A DNA stretch of 33,145 bases. It comes from Baffinella frigidus (Eukaryota > Cryptophyceae > Cryptomonadales > Baffinellaceae). Under the pieces are notes generated by a model. The model worked only from the letters and a program-made list of their open reading frames with translations. It made no database searches and was not told where the DNA came from. Made by a program: the position numbers and the translations under genes. This document shows, piece after piece, positions 1 through 9,267 of this stretch (position 1 is its first letter; each line of letters begins with the position of its first letter). The DNA lies in the NCBI GenBank assembly GCA_026770585.1, contig MU646636.1, positions 114,578-147,722 of the forward strand, read 5' to 3'.

Positions 1-14
1 CCAACAAAACGCAG

Positions 15-3000
15 GTGATAGTGGCGAACGACATTGACATCGCCGTTCCCGGCAGCCTCGCGACGATCGCGCGCGCGATTTCCGAGCGGACCGTTGCCCT
101 GCGCATGCGCCTCCCGGGTACTTCACCCCAAACCCCTCAGGCCATCTCCAGCATCCTGGACAGACACCCCTGCACCCTGAGCACGCCACGCCACGCACGC
201 GGGACGCGTTCGACCCTTGCTGCGAGCACGATGTCGGAGCGGGTTGTTGCGCCTCCCAGGCACCCCAGACCTCAGACCCTGAACCCTGAATCTTGGCCCA
301 TAAACGCCAAAACGTCAACCCACAAGCCCCTAGTCCCCACACACTCAGGCCTGACTCTTATCGCAGACCGCCTCCCGCCCTTTCGGAACCACGTCGAGGT
401 CCGGGCGCATTGCCCAATCAATCTTGAACCCGGGACGTTGTACCCTGAGCCCGAACCCCAGACCCCAGACCCCTGAACCCTGAACCCTAATCACTTGAAC
501 CTCGCGCCTCACCAGCTGAATCCTCAACTCAAACCTAAAAAAATCCCTGAACCCTGCCCCGAACCCCCAACCTATGATCTCTCACCCCTCACCACCGAAC
601 CCCCAATCCCCAGACCTCAAACCCTTGCCACCCCTAACCCCTATCCCCAAACCCTAGGTGGGCTCCTCCCGGCAGGACGAAATCAAATCGAGGTCGGGGT
701 GAACTGTCCGCACCTCCACCTCGCGCGCCTCACCACCCACTTCATCCAGGTTCCACGCCCCCTCTTGGACACCTTCTGGGCTTAGGGTGTGTGGCTTCGG
801 GTTTAGGGTTCAGAGTGTAGGGGTTATGGCCTCGGGCGCCTCACCATTCAGGACTTTATTCAAGTTTCGGGTTCAGGGTTTTGGGTGTGGGGTGCAGGGG
901 TGCAGGGCTTGGAGTTCAGTTTGTGGAGATTAGGGTGTAGGGTTTAAAATGTGGAGTTTAGGATGCAGGGTTTAGGGAGTAGGGGGGTAAGGTTCAGGGC
1001 TTAAGGCCTAGAGTATAGTGTTTAGGGCTTATAGGGCGCCTGACGCGGCAAGTGCCCACGCGCACGTGTGAGTCCAACGTTCCGAGTTGAAATTACCTTT
1101 CAAAGTCCATTTTCATCAATTAACTTCCGAGGTTGATTTTGAGAAATCAAGTTTGTGAGGGGGAGCAGGTGCGAGGAAACTCTACCCCCCCCGTCTACCC
1201 CCCCCGTAAGGAGGAGGAAATGTCGGAAGATCAAGGATCGGACCGAGAAGGGACGAGATTGGTAGAACCCTACAGCCTAAACCCTGAGCCCGAACCCTCA
1301 ACCATGAACCCGAAACCCGAAACACGAAACCCGAAACACGAAACCCGAAACCTGAGACCCTACATGAGCTCTTGGAAGATGAAAGATCGAACCGCGAAGG
1401 GACGAGAGCGGAGGCAAGAGCCGAAGCCCAAAACTCAAGACCCTTAAAACCTTAGCCCGGTCCTGAACCCAAATCCCTGAACCCTACGCCTGGAACCTTT
1501 ACTCGAAACCTGAACCCTAAACCCTAAACCTCAACCCTTATCCTGAACCCGAAACCCAACCCCCCAAAACCCAAGACCCGAAACCCGGAACCCTACAAAC
1601 CAGGTGAGGGCGGCGGGTGAAAAGATGGACGACCAGGGGGGGGGGCAGAGGGGGGCAGAGGGTGGTGGGAGAGGCTGGGAGCGCGCCACGGGGGAATGCT
1701 TCGGAGGGGTAACCCCTAAACTCTAAACTCTGAACCCTAAACCTAAACCTTGGACCCTACACCCTACACTCTAAACACTAGCCTCCTAAACCCCAGTCCT
1801 TAAACCCTAAACCCTAAACCCTAAACCCTTACCCCTAAACCCTAAACCCCAAACCCTAAATCCGAAACCCTAAACCCTAAACCCTACACCCTGAATCCTA
1901 CACCCCAACCCCTACACCCTAAACCCTACACCCGAAAGCAGATCCGCGTGGGTTTCCCAGGAGAGGATCCGGAGGCTGGCTTTGTGCCTGTGGGCACTGC
2001 GCTCAAGGTTTGGAGTTTGGGGCGTAGGGTGAACGTGGTAGGGGTAGAGTTCATGATTTGGGGTTATCGGGTTGTGGTTAGTTTTAGGGTGTTGGGTTTG
2101 GGTTTCCCGGGAGCGGATCAGGAGGCTGACTTTGTGCCTGTGGGCTCTGCACTCAAGGTTTTTGGGTTTATGGGTTGTTGGGTGTGAGGTGTAGGATGCA
2201 GGGTTTGGGGTTGATGCAGGGAGTGGGGTTTGGGGTGTGGCAGTTGAGGTGTAGTTGTTCGGGTATAGAGGTATAGAGCTATGGTTTCCCGGGAGAGGAT
2301 ATGGAAGCTGGTCTTGTGCCTGTGGGCACGGCGCGCAAAGGTTTGGGGTTAGAGTTTGTTGTTTAGGGTTTAGGATTGCGGCTTGGGGTTTGGAGTTTGA
2401 GCTGTTGGGTTCAGGATGTAGGGTTGCTTGGCGGCACTGCGCTTACTGGCGCCAAACAATGCACCCTCAACCTGAACCCCAAACCCCAAACCCTCAACCC
2501 CACGCCCCAAACCCCAAACCCCTAACCCCAAACCCTCACCCCTTATCCCTGAACCCTCAACCTTGAACCCTCAACCCTGAATGCTGCACCAGGTGGAGGT
2601 TCTCCTCTCTGGCCCGCTCGGCGAAGAGGTGCCCCAGGAGGGGATTGGCCCGCCTGTGGAGGAGTGCGCCGCGTGGCGCGTCCTCGTGAGACTCGAGGTT
2701 CGACCCCCATCACAATCTCTTCACACCTTCAATTCGTACAAGTTTGTTCAGATATATCTGGGGTGTGGCGAAGAAAATTACCAGACAATTGACCCCCTTC
2801 CAGGAAATTGTTGTATATTGGGGGATTGTCAATGAAACTTCTTCCTCTTTGCTTCTTCATTACTACACATATGTTTGACTACTATTAGTAGGGTCGACCC
2901 CTCTCCATGCAAGACTGTTGGGGAGGGCATTCCATTTGTTCTGTGGCCCTTCAAGTAATAACCCTGCGATCCTCGATCGAGCAGCATCTGTCGATACCTC

Positions 3001-3975
3001 AACCCTCACCCCGAAACCAGGACCTCTCCATACCCTCCGCGTTTCCTGAGCACGCGGCCGGCATGAAAGCCCTGGCTGAAGCGCCAGTATGCGGGGAGGG
3101 GAGGGCTGTGGGGGACGAAGGGGAGTGGAGGGTGGGAGTTGAGTTCGCAGCCGAGGAGGTCGTGCCTTCCACTTTCCAACCGCGGTTTCCGTTGACCTAC
3201 GTGTCTGCCTCTCCCTCTCGCATCCTGTATTTCGCGCCATCGCAGGTTCTCTTGAGCCTTCACCCTAAGCCTCAACCCCCAACGCAGGTGTCTTTCAACC
3301 AAGGGATCGAGGCGTCTCCCCCGCTCCCTCTTGTCTCGCCTTCTCCTTCCTCCCGCAGGTTTCCTTCAGTCTATACTCTAAACCTCCAAACCCCACACCG
3401 CAACGCAGGTGCCCTTCTCCCACTTGAGCGAGGCAAGCGCCAAGTGGGTGCAGCCTCCTCTCACCAAGCACCATCAGATTACTGTCCAGGTGCGCCACCC
3501 TACCCCATGTCCGTACCCAATAGTTGGTTCCAACTATCCAGCCCCGTCTCTGATGCCTGACTCCTAATCCATAGACCCTAAACCCTAAACCCTAAAACAT
3601 ACAACAAACCATAAACCATAAACAATAAACCATAAACCATAAACCATAAACCATAAACCATACACCTTAAACCATAAACCATAAACCATGAACCACACGC
3701 CTCAAACCCTGAACCTCAGCCCTCAACCCTAAACCCCAAACCCTCAACCCTAAATCCTAAACCCTGAACCTTAAACCCCAAACCCTTAGCCCTAAACCCA
3801 TCCCCTGAACCCTCTAAACAAAAACTAAAAACTAAACCTCAACCAGGCAAACCCTAACGCCTAATCTCTTCAGCAGGTGATATCCCCGTCAGGACGGGTG
3901 GTGGACTCTCACACAGTCAGGGTGGCCCTACTCCGCCTCACTCTCCCTCTCCATGCCAAGTCGCTCATAAACCAG
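15..3975 (+). CDS. Unrecognised N-terminal exons of the methyltransferase-family gene
   Basis: Eight exons (15-117, 676-749, 1169-1261, 1942-2007, 2593-2697, 3021-3131, 3409-3489, 3877-3975). Each opens after an AG and closes at a GT, and their phases chain (phase 1 after the first, phase 0 afterwards). Short readable stretches include VIVANDIDIAVPGSL, RNQIEVGVNCPHLHLARL, IRVGFPGEDPEAGFVPVG, VEVLLSGPLGEEVP and VISPSGRVVDSHTVRVALL. Alternating hydrophobic residues with Pro/Gly turns suggest beta-rich, possibly repeated domains, but I recognise no family. Exon 1169-1261 is the least certain: a strong GTAAGG donor at 1206 offers a shorter end, and its Ser/Pro/Glu-rich composition is odd. The region could instead belong to an upstream gene if a terminator was missed, but no stop codon or intergenic break is visible before 4212. 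Confidence 0.55.
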
Positions 3976-6776
3976 GTTGGCCCTCGCCCCCTGTTGCTCT
4001 CTCTCCCTCCCTCCCTCCCTCCCTCCCCCCCCCCCTCTCTATTTTTTCCGCTCGCTCTCTTTCTGCGCTGCTCCGCCTCTCTCTTCCTCCCCAAGCCTGC
4101 CAAATCTCTCACAAACCCAAATCCCTAACCTCCAATCCCTAATCCCCAATCCCTAATCTCCAAGCCACTAATCCCCAACACCGAAGCACCAAACCCTACC
4201 CACCGCCGCAGGACGGATCGGGTGGGTGTCGCGCAGACATTCCCTCTTTCATGCAGGCGCGAGGGCTGGCGGGGGGGCAGGTTGCACCCCCAACCCTCAT
4301 CCCTAAGTCTTAATCCCTAATCCCTACTCCCGTATCCCTAATCCCTAATCCCCGGACCCTCAACTCTCAAGCCTGAACCCTGGGACAGGCAGTGGAGGTC
4401 GGGGTCTCGACGGGGGCGTTTTCGAAGACGCTTCTCTCGGCGGGGGTGCTTGGCCATCTGTACGCTGTTGATGCGTGGGGGTGGGGGGGGGTGGAGGGAG
4501 GAGGAGGAGGGGATGATAAGGGCCGGGATGTCAAGGAGTATTGGGAGGTGTGATCTTTTCTCTCTCTCACGTGCGGTGTCTCTCGTTTTCTCTCTCCCTC
4601 TTCCTATCCCTTGGTCTCGTTCCCTCTCTCTCCCTCTCTCTCCCTCTCTCTCCCTCTCTCTCCTTCTCTCTCCCTCTATTGAGAGCATGTGAGCCTACCG
4701 CCCTGTGCCCTGTGCCCTGTGATGTGTGAGTTCACACTGCACGAGCCTGCCTACTATTCAAAGCGTCGACGCCGGCTGGGCGGGATGAGTACTGGGGAGT
4801 GTGCTGTTCTCTCTGTCACCCTCACGGTCACGCTCCCTCTTTCGCACACTCTCTCACGCTCCCCTCCCTCTCTTGCTCTCGTATGCTCCCTCTCTCACTC
4901 ACTCACTCACTCACTCACTTACTCACTCACCCACCCTCCCTATCTCACTCTGATACTGCACAAACCCACCATTGAAATCGTCTGAGCCGACCATAACATG
5001 TTGTTCTATTTGAACAGGTTTTGAGGCTGCTGGAGCCCTTGTCGTGCAACGTCACCGTGGTCCGCCTCACCTCACGCGAGGTACATAAACCTGTGTTCCA
5101 CCCGAGATCACAAGTTGACAACTCACAAAAGTCGACTTTCGCCATTCTGTCTTTAGGCAAGAGGTGTATGATGCTGGGATTCAAGTATGTGTTGTTTAAC
5201 ACCGAGTGGGTCTCAAGGCTCCTTGCGCTCACGCTGATCCCCCCAAAAATCTCGTACAGTCATCCTACACACTATCAATCAGCACACCCCAAACACAATC
5301 ACGTTTGTTGTATCACTTGCCTGCCCTCCCCCGCATCGCGCATTACTTAATTGAATCAATTAACCCATCCTACACATCATCACCTAATCCGCGATTCCGG
5401 GGGGGCAGGCGCTGCAGGGTTTCGCAGACGCCTCGCTCGACTTCGTCTACCTCGATGGTCCCCCTCCCGTCCACCCTCCCCCCGCGCCAGTGGTTTGTCG
5501 AATATTTCGCACTAGGGTTGAACGAGGCAGCATTTTGAACCAGGCGACATTTAACAAATTGAATCTTTTGAAATGGTGCCACCTGGCACGTGCACGGGCC
5601 CGCCTCGCGATCTTGTGGCGGACCCGCCTCGGGTGCATTGAGCGCTGGAATTGAATCCGGCAGGTTATGTGCACATGGGGCTGGAGGGGCACTTCGGAGG
5701 CTTCTTGCGGGACTGGGCGCGAAAGCTCCGCCCAGGAGGTACGTTCATCCAGCTCTTGGAAATAGTGCAAATTGGGTAAAGTTGACGATTCAGGTCCAAC
5801 AACTTTAGTACCAGCATCGTCAACTTCGCAGAGCACCGAAACTAGCCAGCCTAGACCCTGAACCCTCAGACTGTGAACCGTGAACCCCCAACACCCAAAA
5901 CCGGAACGCAGGGATTCTCGCGGGGCGTTGCTACTCGTTATTCTTCCAGAACTAACCAATCGACCTTCAACCCTAAACCCTAGCCATCCCAGACCCTGAA
6001 ACATCCGTGGACCGTAAACCCCCTAACACCAAACACCAAACACCAAACACCAAACACCAAACGCCAAAGCCCATCCCAGGGATGCTCGCGGGGCATCGCT
6101 ACTCGCCTTCGCGCTACCCCCTACTCTTCCACAACCCTCAGCCATAAACCACAACCCCTACACCCTGAACCATGAACCCTACACCCCAAACGCAAACCCC
6201 ACGATCTGCCCGAGGAAGACTTGAGGGTTTGGTGACACACCGTGACCGCCCCCGATGTTGGGCTCACAGGCGCGTGCCCCTACACCAGGGATCCTCGCGG
6301 GGCATCGCTACTCGCGCTCGCGCTACCCGCTCCTGTTCCACAACGTCAACGTCTTCGCCAACACCCTCCACGTCCCGCTGTATTCAACAGATGCGTGCGA
6401 CGACCCGCAGGCTGCCCTCCCTAGACCTTAAACCCTTCACTCTAGACCATAAAACCCAAACCCTCAACCCTCAACCCTAACCCCTAACCCCTAACCCCTA
6501 ACCCCTAACCCCTAACCCCTAACCCCTAACCCCTAACCCATAACCCCTAACCCATAACCCCTAACCCTTAACCCCTAAACGCTGAACACTAAACCCTAAA
6601 CAATAAACCAGGCCTACACGTCATGGCTGCTTGAAGTCCCGCTTGGAATCCCACACGAGGTTGAGGGTTTAGGATTCAAGGTTCAGGGATTCGGGGTTAG
6701 GGTTTAGGGTGTGTCACAGATCGGGGAGGGCGGCCCTCCCCGGACCACAACCCAGACACTCAACGACCTGTATTGA
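15..6776 (+). CDS. Class I SAM-dependent methyltransferase family protein, multi-exon, 5' partial
   Basis: Proposed exons: 15-117, 676-749, 1169-1261, 1942-2007, 2593-2697, 3021-3131, 3409-3489, 3877-3975, 4212-4280, 4389-4480, 5018-5080, 5409-5457, 5664-5738, 6289-6410, 6612-6659 and 6720-6776 (stop TGA at 6774-6776). Splice phases agree between neighbours except between 4480 (phase 2) and 5018 (phase 0), where a small exon must be missing from my model. The last seven exons carry the methyltransferase motifs; the first nine are unrecognised. All introns use an AG acceptor, and donors are GT except the GC donor I propose at 6411. Introns are filled with CCCTAAA-like repeats and partial exon copies. 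The gene starts left of the window. It converges with the TRAF-like gene; 471 bp separate the two stop codons. The family call is firm at motif level. Substrate and cellular location are unknown. Confidence 0.8.
228..286 (+). pseudogene. Degraded donor-side copy of exon 15-117
   Basis: The string CGATGTCGGAGCGGGTTGTT followed by GCGCCTCCCAGGCAC matches the end of the exon (CGATTTCCGAGCGGACCGTT, then GCGCCTCCCGGGTAC) with a 9-bp deletion. The donor GT has become GC. It lies downstream of the intact exon. Confidence 0.7.
382..415 (+). pseudogene. Degraded acceptor-side copy of exon 676-749
   Basis: GGAACCACGTCGAGGTCCGG aligns with the exon's GAAATCAAATCGAGGTCGGG and continues a little further. 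Translation RNHVEVRAHCP parallels RNQIEVGVNCP. It lies upstream of the intact exon and preserves a CGCAG at 361-365. Confidence 0.65.
785..1035 (+). repeat. G-strand telomere-like array, donor-proximal in intron 750-1168
   Basis: Variants of TTTAGGG, TTCAGGG and TGTAGGG begin 35 bp after the donor and stop before the acceptor half. Confidence 0.85.
826..858 (+). pseudogene. Degraded donor-side copy of exon 676-749
   Basis: GCGCCTCACCATTCAGGACT plus TTATTCAAGTTTC matches the exon end GCGCCTCACCACCCACTTCA plus TCCAG|GTTCC. It lies downstream of the exon, just after it within G-rich repeat. Confidence 0.65.
1262..1941 (+). repeat. C-strand array with CCCGAAA and CCCTAAA variants
   Basis: Runs such as CCCGAAACACGAAACC and CCCTAAACCCTAAACC fill the intron before exon 1942-2007. 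A G-rich tract interrupts at about 1637-1690. Confidence 0.85.
1372..1416 (+). pseudogene. Donor-side copy of exon 1169-1261
   Basis: GGAAGATGAAAGATCGAACC plus GCGAAGGGACGAGAG repeats GGAAGATCAAGGATCGGACC plus GAGAAGGGACGAGAT at 1224-1258. It lies downstream and loses the GT donor. Confidence 0.65.
2095..2160 (+). pseudogene. Donor-side copy 1 of exon 1942-2007
   Basis: Starts at GGTTTCCCGGGAGCGGATCA inside the exon and runs through GTGCCTGTGGGCTCTGCACT to a GT. It lacks the exon's first bases and the acceptor. Confidence 0.85.
2279..2342 (+). pseudogene. Donor-side copy 2 of exon 1942-2007
   Basis: Second downstream copy (GGTTTCCCGGGAGAGGATAT, then GTGCCTGTGGGCACGGCGCG). A third, very short relic (GCGGCACTGCGCTTACTGG) occurs near 2431-2450. 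Confidence 0.85.
3236..3371 (+). pseudogene. Serial acceptor-side copies of exon 3409-3489
   Basis: Three CGCAG|GT starts precede the intact exon: near 3243 (GCAGGTTCTCTTGAGCC), near 3284 (CGCAGGTGTCTTTCAACCAA, followed by GGGATCGAGGCG) and near 3354 (CGCAGGTTTCCTTCAGTC). Each parallels the exon start GCAGGTGCCCTTCTCCCACT, followed by TGAGCGAGGCA. The middle one is the clearest; the other two are short. Confidence 0.6.
3575..3860 (+). repeat. CCATAAA / CCCTAAA array
   Basis: About fifteen units, with a homogenised block of ACCATAA units at about 3605-3695 that lacks the telomeric CCC. Confidence 0.9.
4066..4118 (+). pseudogene. Donor-side copy of exon 3877-3975
   Basis: CTCCGCCTCTCTCTTCCTCC plus AGCCTGCCAAATCTCTCACA parallels the exon's CTCCGCCTCACTCTCCCTCT plus ATGCCAAGTCGCTCATAAAC. 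It lies downstream; the donor is gone. Confidence 0.75.
4212..6776 (+). CDS. Methyltransferase domain exons (SAM-binding fold, Methyltransf_24-like)
   Basis: Exons 4212-4280, 4389-4480, 5018-5080, 5409-5457, 5664-5738, 6289-6410, 6612-6659 and 6720-6776. Motif I is AVEVGVSTGAFSKTLL (acidic residue followed by a glycine loop that binds SAM). It is followed by LYAVDAWG, whose Asp is the usual ribose-binding acidic position. Exon 5409-5457 plus the next gives ADASLDFVYLDG (motif IV region). Exon 5664-5738 gives FLRDWARKLRPGG and runs in phase into ILAGHRYS, the family's typical turn where many members have GHDY. These are hallmarks of soluble class I methyltransferases of the Methyltransf_24 kind. 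The C-terminus reads TTTQTLNDLY then stop. The residue after GH is Arg rather than the frequent Asp, so activity is not assured. Confidence 0.82.
4556..4680 (+). repeat. CT-rich microsatellite in intron
   Basis: CTCTCTCC units, then (CTCC)n-like runs. A TCAC tandem follows at about 4893-4925. Neither appears coding. Confidence 0.9.
5907..5949 (+). pseudogene. Acceptor-side copy 1 of exon 6289-6410
   Basis: GCAGGGATTCTCGCGGGGCG plus TTGCTACTCG matches the exon start CCAGGGATCCTCGCGGGGCA plus TCGCTACTCG. It is upstream of the exon, retains the AG acceptor, and decays after about 40 bp. Confidence 0.85.
6075..6137 (+). pseudogene. Acceptor-side copy 2 of exon 6289-6410
   Basis: CAGGGATGCTCGCGGGGCAT and onwards through CGCGCTACCCCCTACTCTTC repeats about 56 bp of the exon with about six differences, three of them synonymous. 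The copy stops at CACAAC and passes straight into CCTCAGCC-type repeat. Confidence 0.9.
6425..6611 (+). repeat. CCCCTAA array in intron
   Basis: About nine nearly perfect CCCCTAA units at 6475-6560 flanked by CCCTAAA and CCCTCAA variants. Ends at the AAACCAG acceptor of exon 6612-6659. Confidence 0.95.
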
Positions 6777-7247
6777 TACCAACATCGAGAATAGGGTTCG
6801 TCACCCTGGAGCCTACAGGAGGCCTAACACCCTACGAGTGCTGCGTGTCCTCGTTTTTGAGTAGCCCCCATGGTGCCCATACACCAATCAACTTTCCTTG
6901 ATATCTGAGGCAGGCCGTGATTGACACCCACACGGCCGCCATGTATGCACCCCCGTCAAGGCTTGGTATGAGCAGGACCTGGAGGAGTTTCGGTCCTGAT
7001 TCGATCGTCACTGGGCAGGAATACTGGCCAGAGCTCACGTGAGTGGCAGCGCATTGTCGAATGAATGAATTTAATGTACATATGGTGCGAATCGACGCCC
7101 CCCCCGTCTCGACTGCGCATCCGCCCCCAGAAAGAGACCTTTCTTACTAATTTACCTACACGGACGCCATGTAGGCACCCCACCGAGACAGTGTCTGAGA
7201 ACTGCCGACCCCCCCACCCACCCACCCGCCTAGCCACCAAGCAGCGC
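6777..7247. other. Intergenic, convergent 3' ends; two dispersed-repeat blocks
   Basis: There is no gene and no heptamer array. Related blocks occur at 6938-6990 and 7070-7205, both containing GCCATGTA.GCACCCC, a CCGAG- or TCAAGG-type motif and TCTGAG or ATGAGC. A third relative is at 11215-11312. Confidence 0.65.
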
Positions 7248-7770
7248 CTACTCGGGGAGGTACAGGTGCACCACCATACGGAGCTTGATGCTCCCGTCCT
7301 CCCGCACCGCCCCCGCCTTGTCTTCTTCTGTCAGATCGAACCAAGCGCCTTCCACTCGGCCTATGCCAGCAGTTTCGACGGGAAGCAGCTGGAAGTCACA
7401 AGACTCCGGGCGACTGACGACGCGGAGAACCTTGTCGTTCTTGTCCAGGATAGAACACTTGTAGTGCATCGTGCACGCATGCCCTTCTCGGAGGAGGAAA
7501 GACATGGAAAACACCTCGTCCCCCACGCCCACCTGGTTTCCTACCGTGAAATTGCAACACTGGCCACACACCCCGTCCGTGAACGTGTACGAAGCACTCC
7601 GTTTGACGACAAACGAGCTGTCGGTGCTCCAGGTGAACACGCGCGTCAGTGCGTCAGAACGCTTTTGCAGCCCGAAGTTTGCCAGTTTCTGTTTCGAGAT
7701 CTCAGCGGCCTGGTTTAGGGTTGAGGTTTCAGGGTTTGGGGTTTAGGGTTTAGGGTTCAGGGATTAGGGT

Positions 7771-7802
<32 letters not shown>

Positions 7803-8971
7803 GGTTTAAGGTTTATGGTTCAGGGTTTAGGGTTTAGGGTTTAGGGTTTAGGGTTTAGGGTGTAGGGTGTAAGGTGTAGGGTGTAGGGTGTAGGGAGTAG
7901 GGTGTAGGGTGTAGGGTGTAGGGTTCAGGGTTTAGGGTGTAGGGTTGAGGGTTGAGGGTTGCGGGTTGAGGGTTGGGGTTTAGGGTTCAGGACCTGCAGC
8001 GCTGACTTCGCTTGGAGCATGGCGATCTCCGCTTTCTGCTCGACAATCACGTCCCCCTGCTCTGCGACCTTCTGCTCCAGCCCCACCGCCGTGCCCTCCA
8101 TCTCCGCCGCCCACCGCCACGCCCTCCGCACATGCACCGCCCCCGACGCCTCCACGTGCTCCTCCACCTTCGCCCGCACCATCCGCTCCTCGCACCCTGG
8201 GCACGGACACGCCACAATCTCCCGCCCGCACCCCCCCCGATGCTCCGCCATGCCCCCCCTCGCGACTGTCACACCGCATCCCGCGTTCGGGCACTCGACC
8301 TGCGCCTCCGGGCAGATCCCCTCGTGCTCCGCCAGGTCACGCGCCATGAAGAGCGCGCGGCAATGCGTGCAGGGGCTCAGCCGGTACGCGCATGCCTCCG
8401 ACGCGTGGCGGGCTGCGTCCTTGCGCATCACCGACTCCTGGCAGCCCGCCGCCGCGTTCGGGCACTCCACAGGCTCGTGCCCGCAGGTCCCGGCCAGGTG
8501 CGTCGACAGCTCGCACACCATGCCCTCCCAACTGCACCAGCGCGCCTCTTCCTCGCCCGCATCGCTTCGCCGGCGCTCCACCAGGGGCGCAGGCTTCTCG
8601 CCCGTCTTGCCTTGCTCATCCAGCTTGGCGCGCTTGGCCCGCGGAGCCGCCCCCCCGCCCTCCCCCCGTCCCTCCTCCTCGCGCTCATCCTGCCCGTCCG
8701 GCCGCCCGTGCTTGCAGCGCAGCCGCAGCTCCAAGATGACCTCCTCGAGCGGGCGGCACCGCTGCAGCTTGCTGGCGTCCGTCGGGTGTCGGCACGTGGG
8801 GCACCGCGCCCTATGTTGCAGCTCCAAGACGTAGCATGGCCGACAGAGGGCGTGACCCTCGGGACAGGCCGTCGTCGGCTCATCCAGCACCATTGCGCAC
8901 ACGGGGCACGTGACCTTGTCCCGGCTCTTCTCCAGAAGCAGCCAGTCCGGGTCGATCGGCATTCTTGCCAT
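7248..8971 (-). CDS. TRAF-like RING / zinc-finger / MATH protein, two exons
   Basis: Exon 1 is 8971-7994 (ATG at 8971-8969), the intron 7993-7710, exon 2 7709-7248 (TAG), giving about 479 residues. The exon 1 donor follows a CTGCAG; the acceptor is CCCTAAACCAG; phase is 0. A C3HC4 RING lies at residues 22-60 (C22, C25, C36, H40, C43, C46, C57, C60). A Glu/Gly-rich linker with a basic patch RAKRAK follows, then TRAF-type zinc fingers at about 140-275 (repeated CPN..GC and H..C spacing), then a coiled coil at about 285-330. Exon 2 has a MATH-like beta-sandwich beginning FTWSTDSSFVV. The RING suggests an E3 ubiquitin ligase acting as an oligomer through its coiled coil; this is inferred from family knowledge. 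The ATG was chosen because upstream in-frame sequence has only a GTG and no domain. The stop lies 471 bp from that of the convergent methyltransferase gene. Confidence 0.9.
7710..7993 (-). repeat. TRAF-like gene intron made of telomere-like heptamers
   Basis: On the plus strand: TTTAGGG, TTGAGGG and TGTAGGG blocks from 7716 to 7990 with hardly any other sequence. In the transcript it is C-rich, starts GTCCTGAACCC and ends CCCTAAACCAG. It is the clearest single case of an intron consisting of the repeat. Confidence 0.95.
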
Positions 8972-9267
8972 CGCGCTGCTCTGTCGCGGTGTCTTCCTTC
9001 CCCTCCTCCTTCCCGCCCGATCCCAGAGTTTTTTTTTCGGTTCATGGTCAAATCTGCGGCTAAAGGTCTCAATTCTCTCTCGCTCGGTGCCCACACCGGG
9101 GACCCTCCCACTGAGTTGGAGATCGTTGAGTTTGAGTTAGTGATGGCAAGCAAAGCCGTGAAGCGAGTACCTCCGACGCTAAGGTAGGTAGACTCGGTTG
9201 TACATTTAGGTCTTTAGGTCATTTAATTAAGAAGCATTTACTGGTCTTAGTTCGTCCTTTAGGTCCT
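8972..9267. promoter_or_regulatory. Probable TRAF-like gene upstream region
   Basis: Intergenic, with no heptamer array in the strict sense. 9206-9280 holds several TTTAGGTC / TTTAGGTCC units around an AT-rich TCATTTAATTAAG. A similar TTTAGGTCCTTTAGGTTTTC recurs at 27255. No recognisable TATA box. Confidence 0.35.

Larger units (their letters stand above)
118..660 (+). repeat. Degenerate CCCTAAA-like array in intron
   Basis: Scattered CCCTGAACC, CCCAAACC and CCTAACCCC units around two partial exon copies. No further coding exon is visible. Confidence 0.8.
2008..2590 (+). repeat. G-strand array followed by C-strand array within one intron
   Basis: 2010-2430 is G-rich (TTTGGGGTT, TTTAGGG); 2459-2580 is C-rich (CCCCAAACCCTCAACCCC). 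The orientation switches once. Confidence 0.85.
5860..6190 (+). repeat. C-strand array around acceptor-side exon copies
   Basis: Includes a block of ACACCAA units at 6030-6062 and CCCTGAACC variants. Confidence 0.85.

Noticed and set aside
2907-3560. 217-codon open frame
   Set aside because: It reads through AG/GT sites and repeat. Only the 3021-3131 part is in frame with the proposed exon chain; the rest is intron.
7959-9187. Long open frames on the plus strand over the TRAF-like gene
   Set aside because: They are antisense to the RING/zinc-finger exon. They are Pro/Arg/Leu-rich low-complexity translations with no motif, while the minus strand carries conserved Cys/His spacing.
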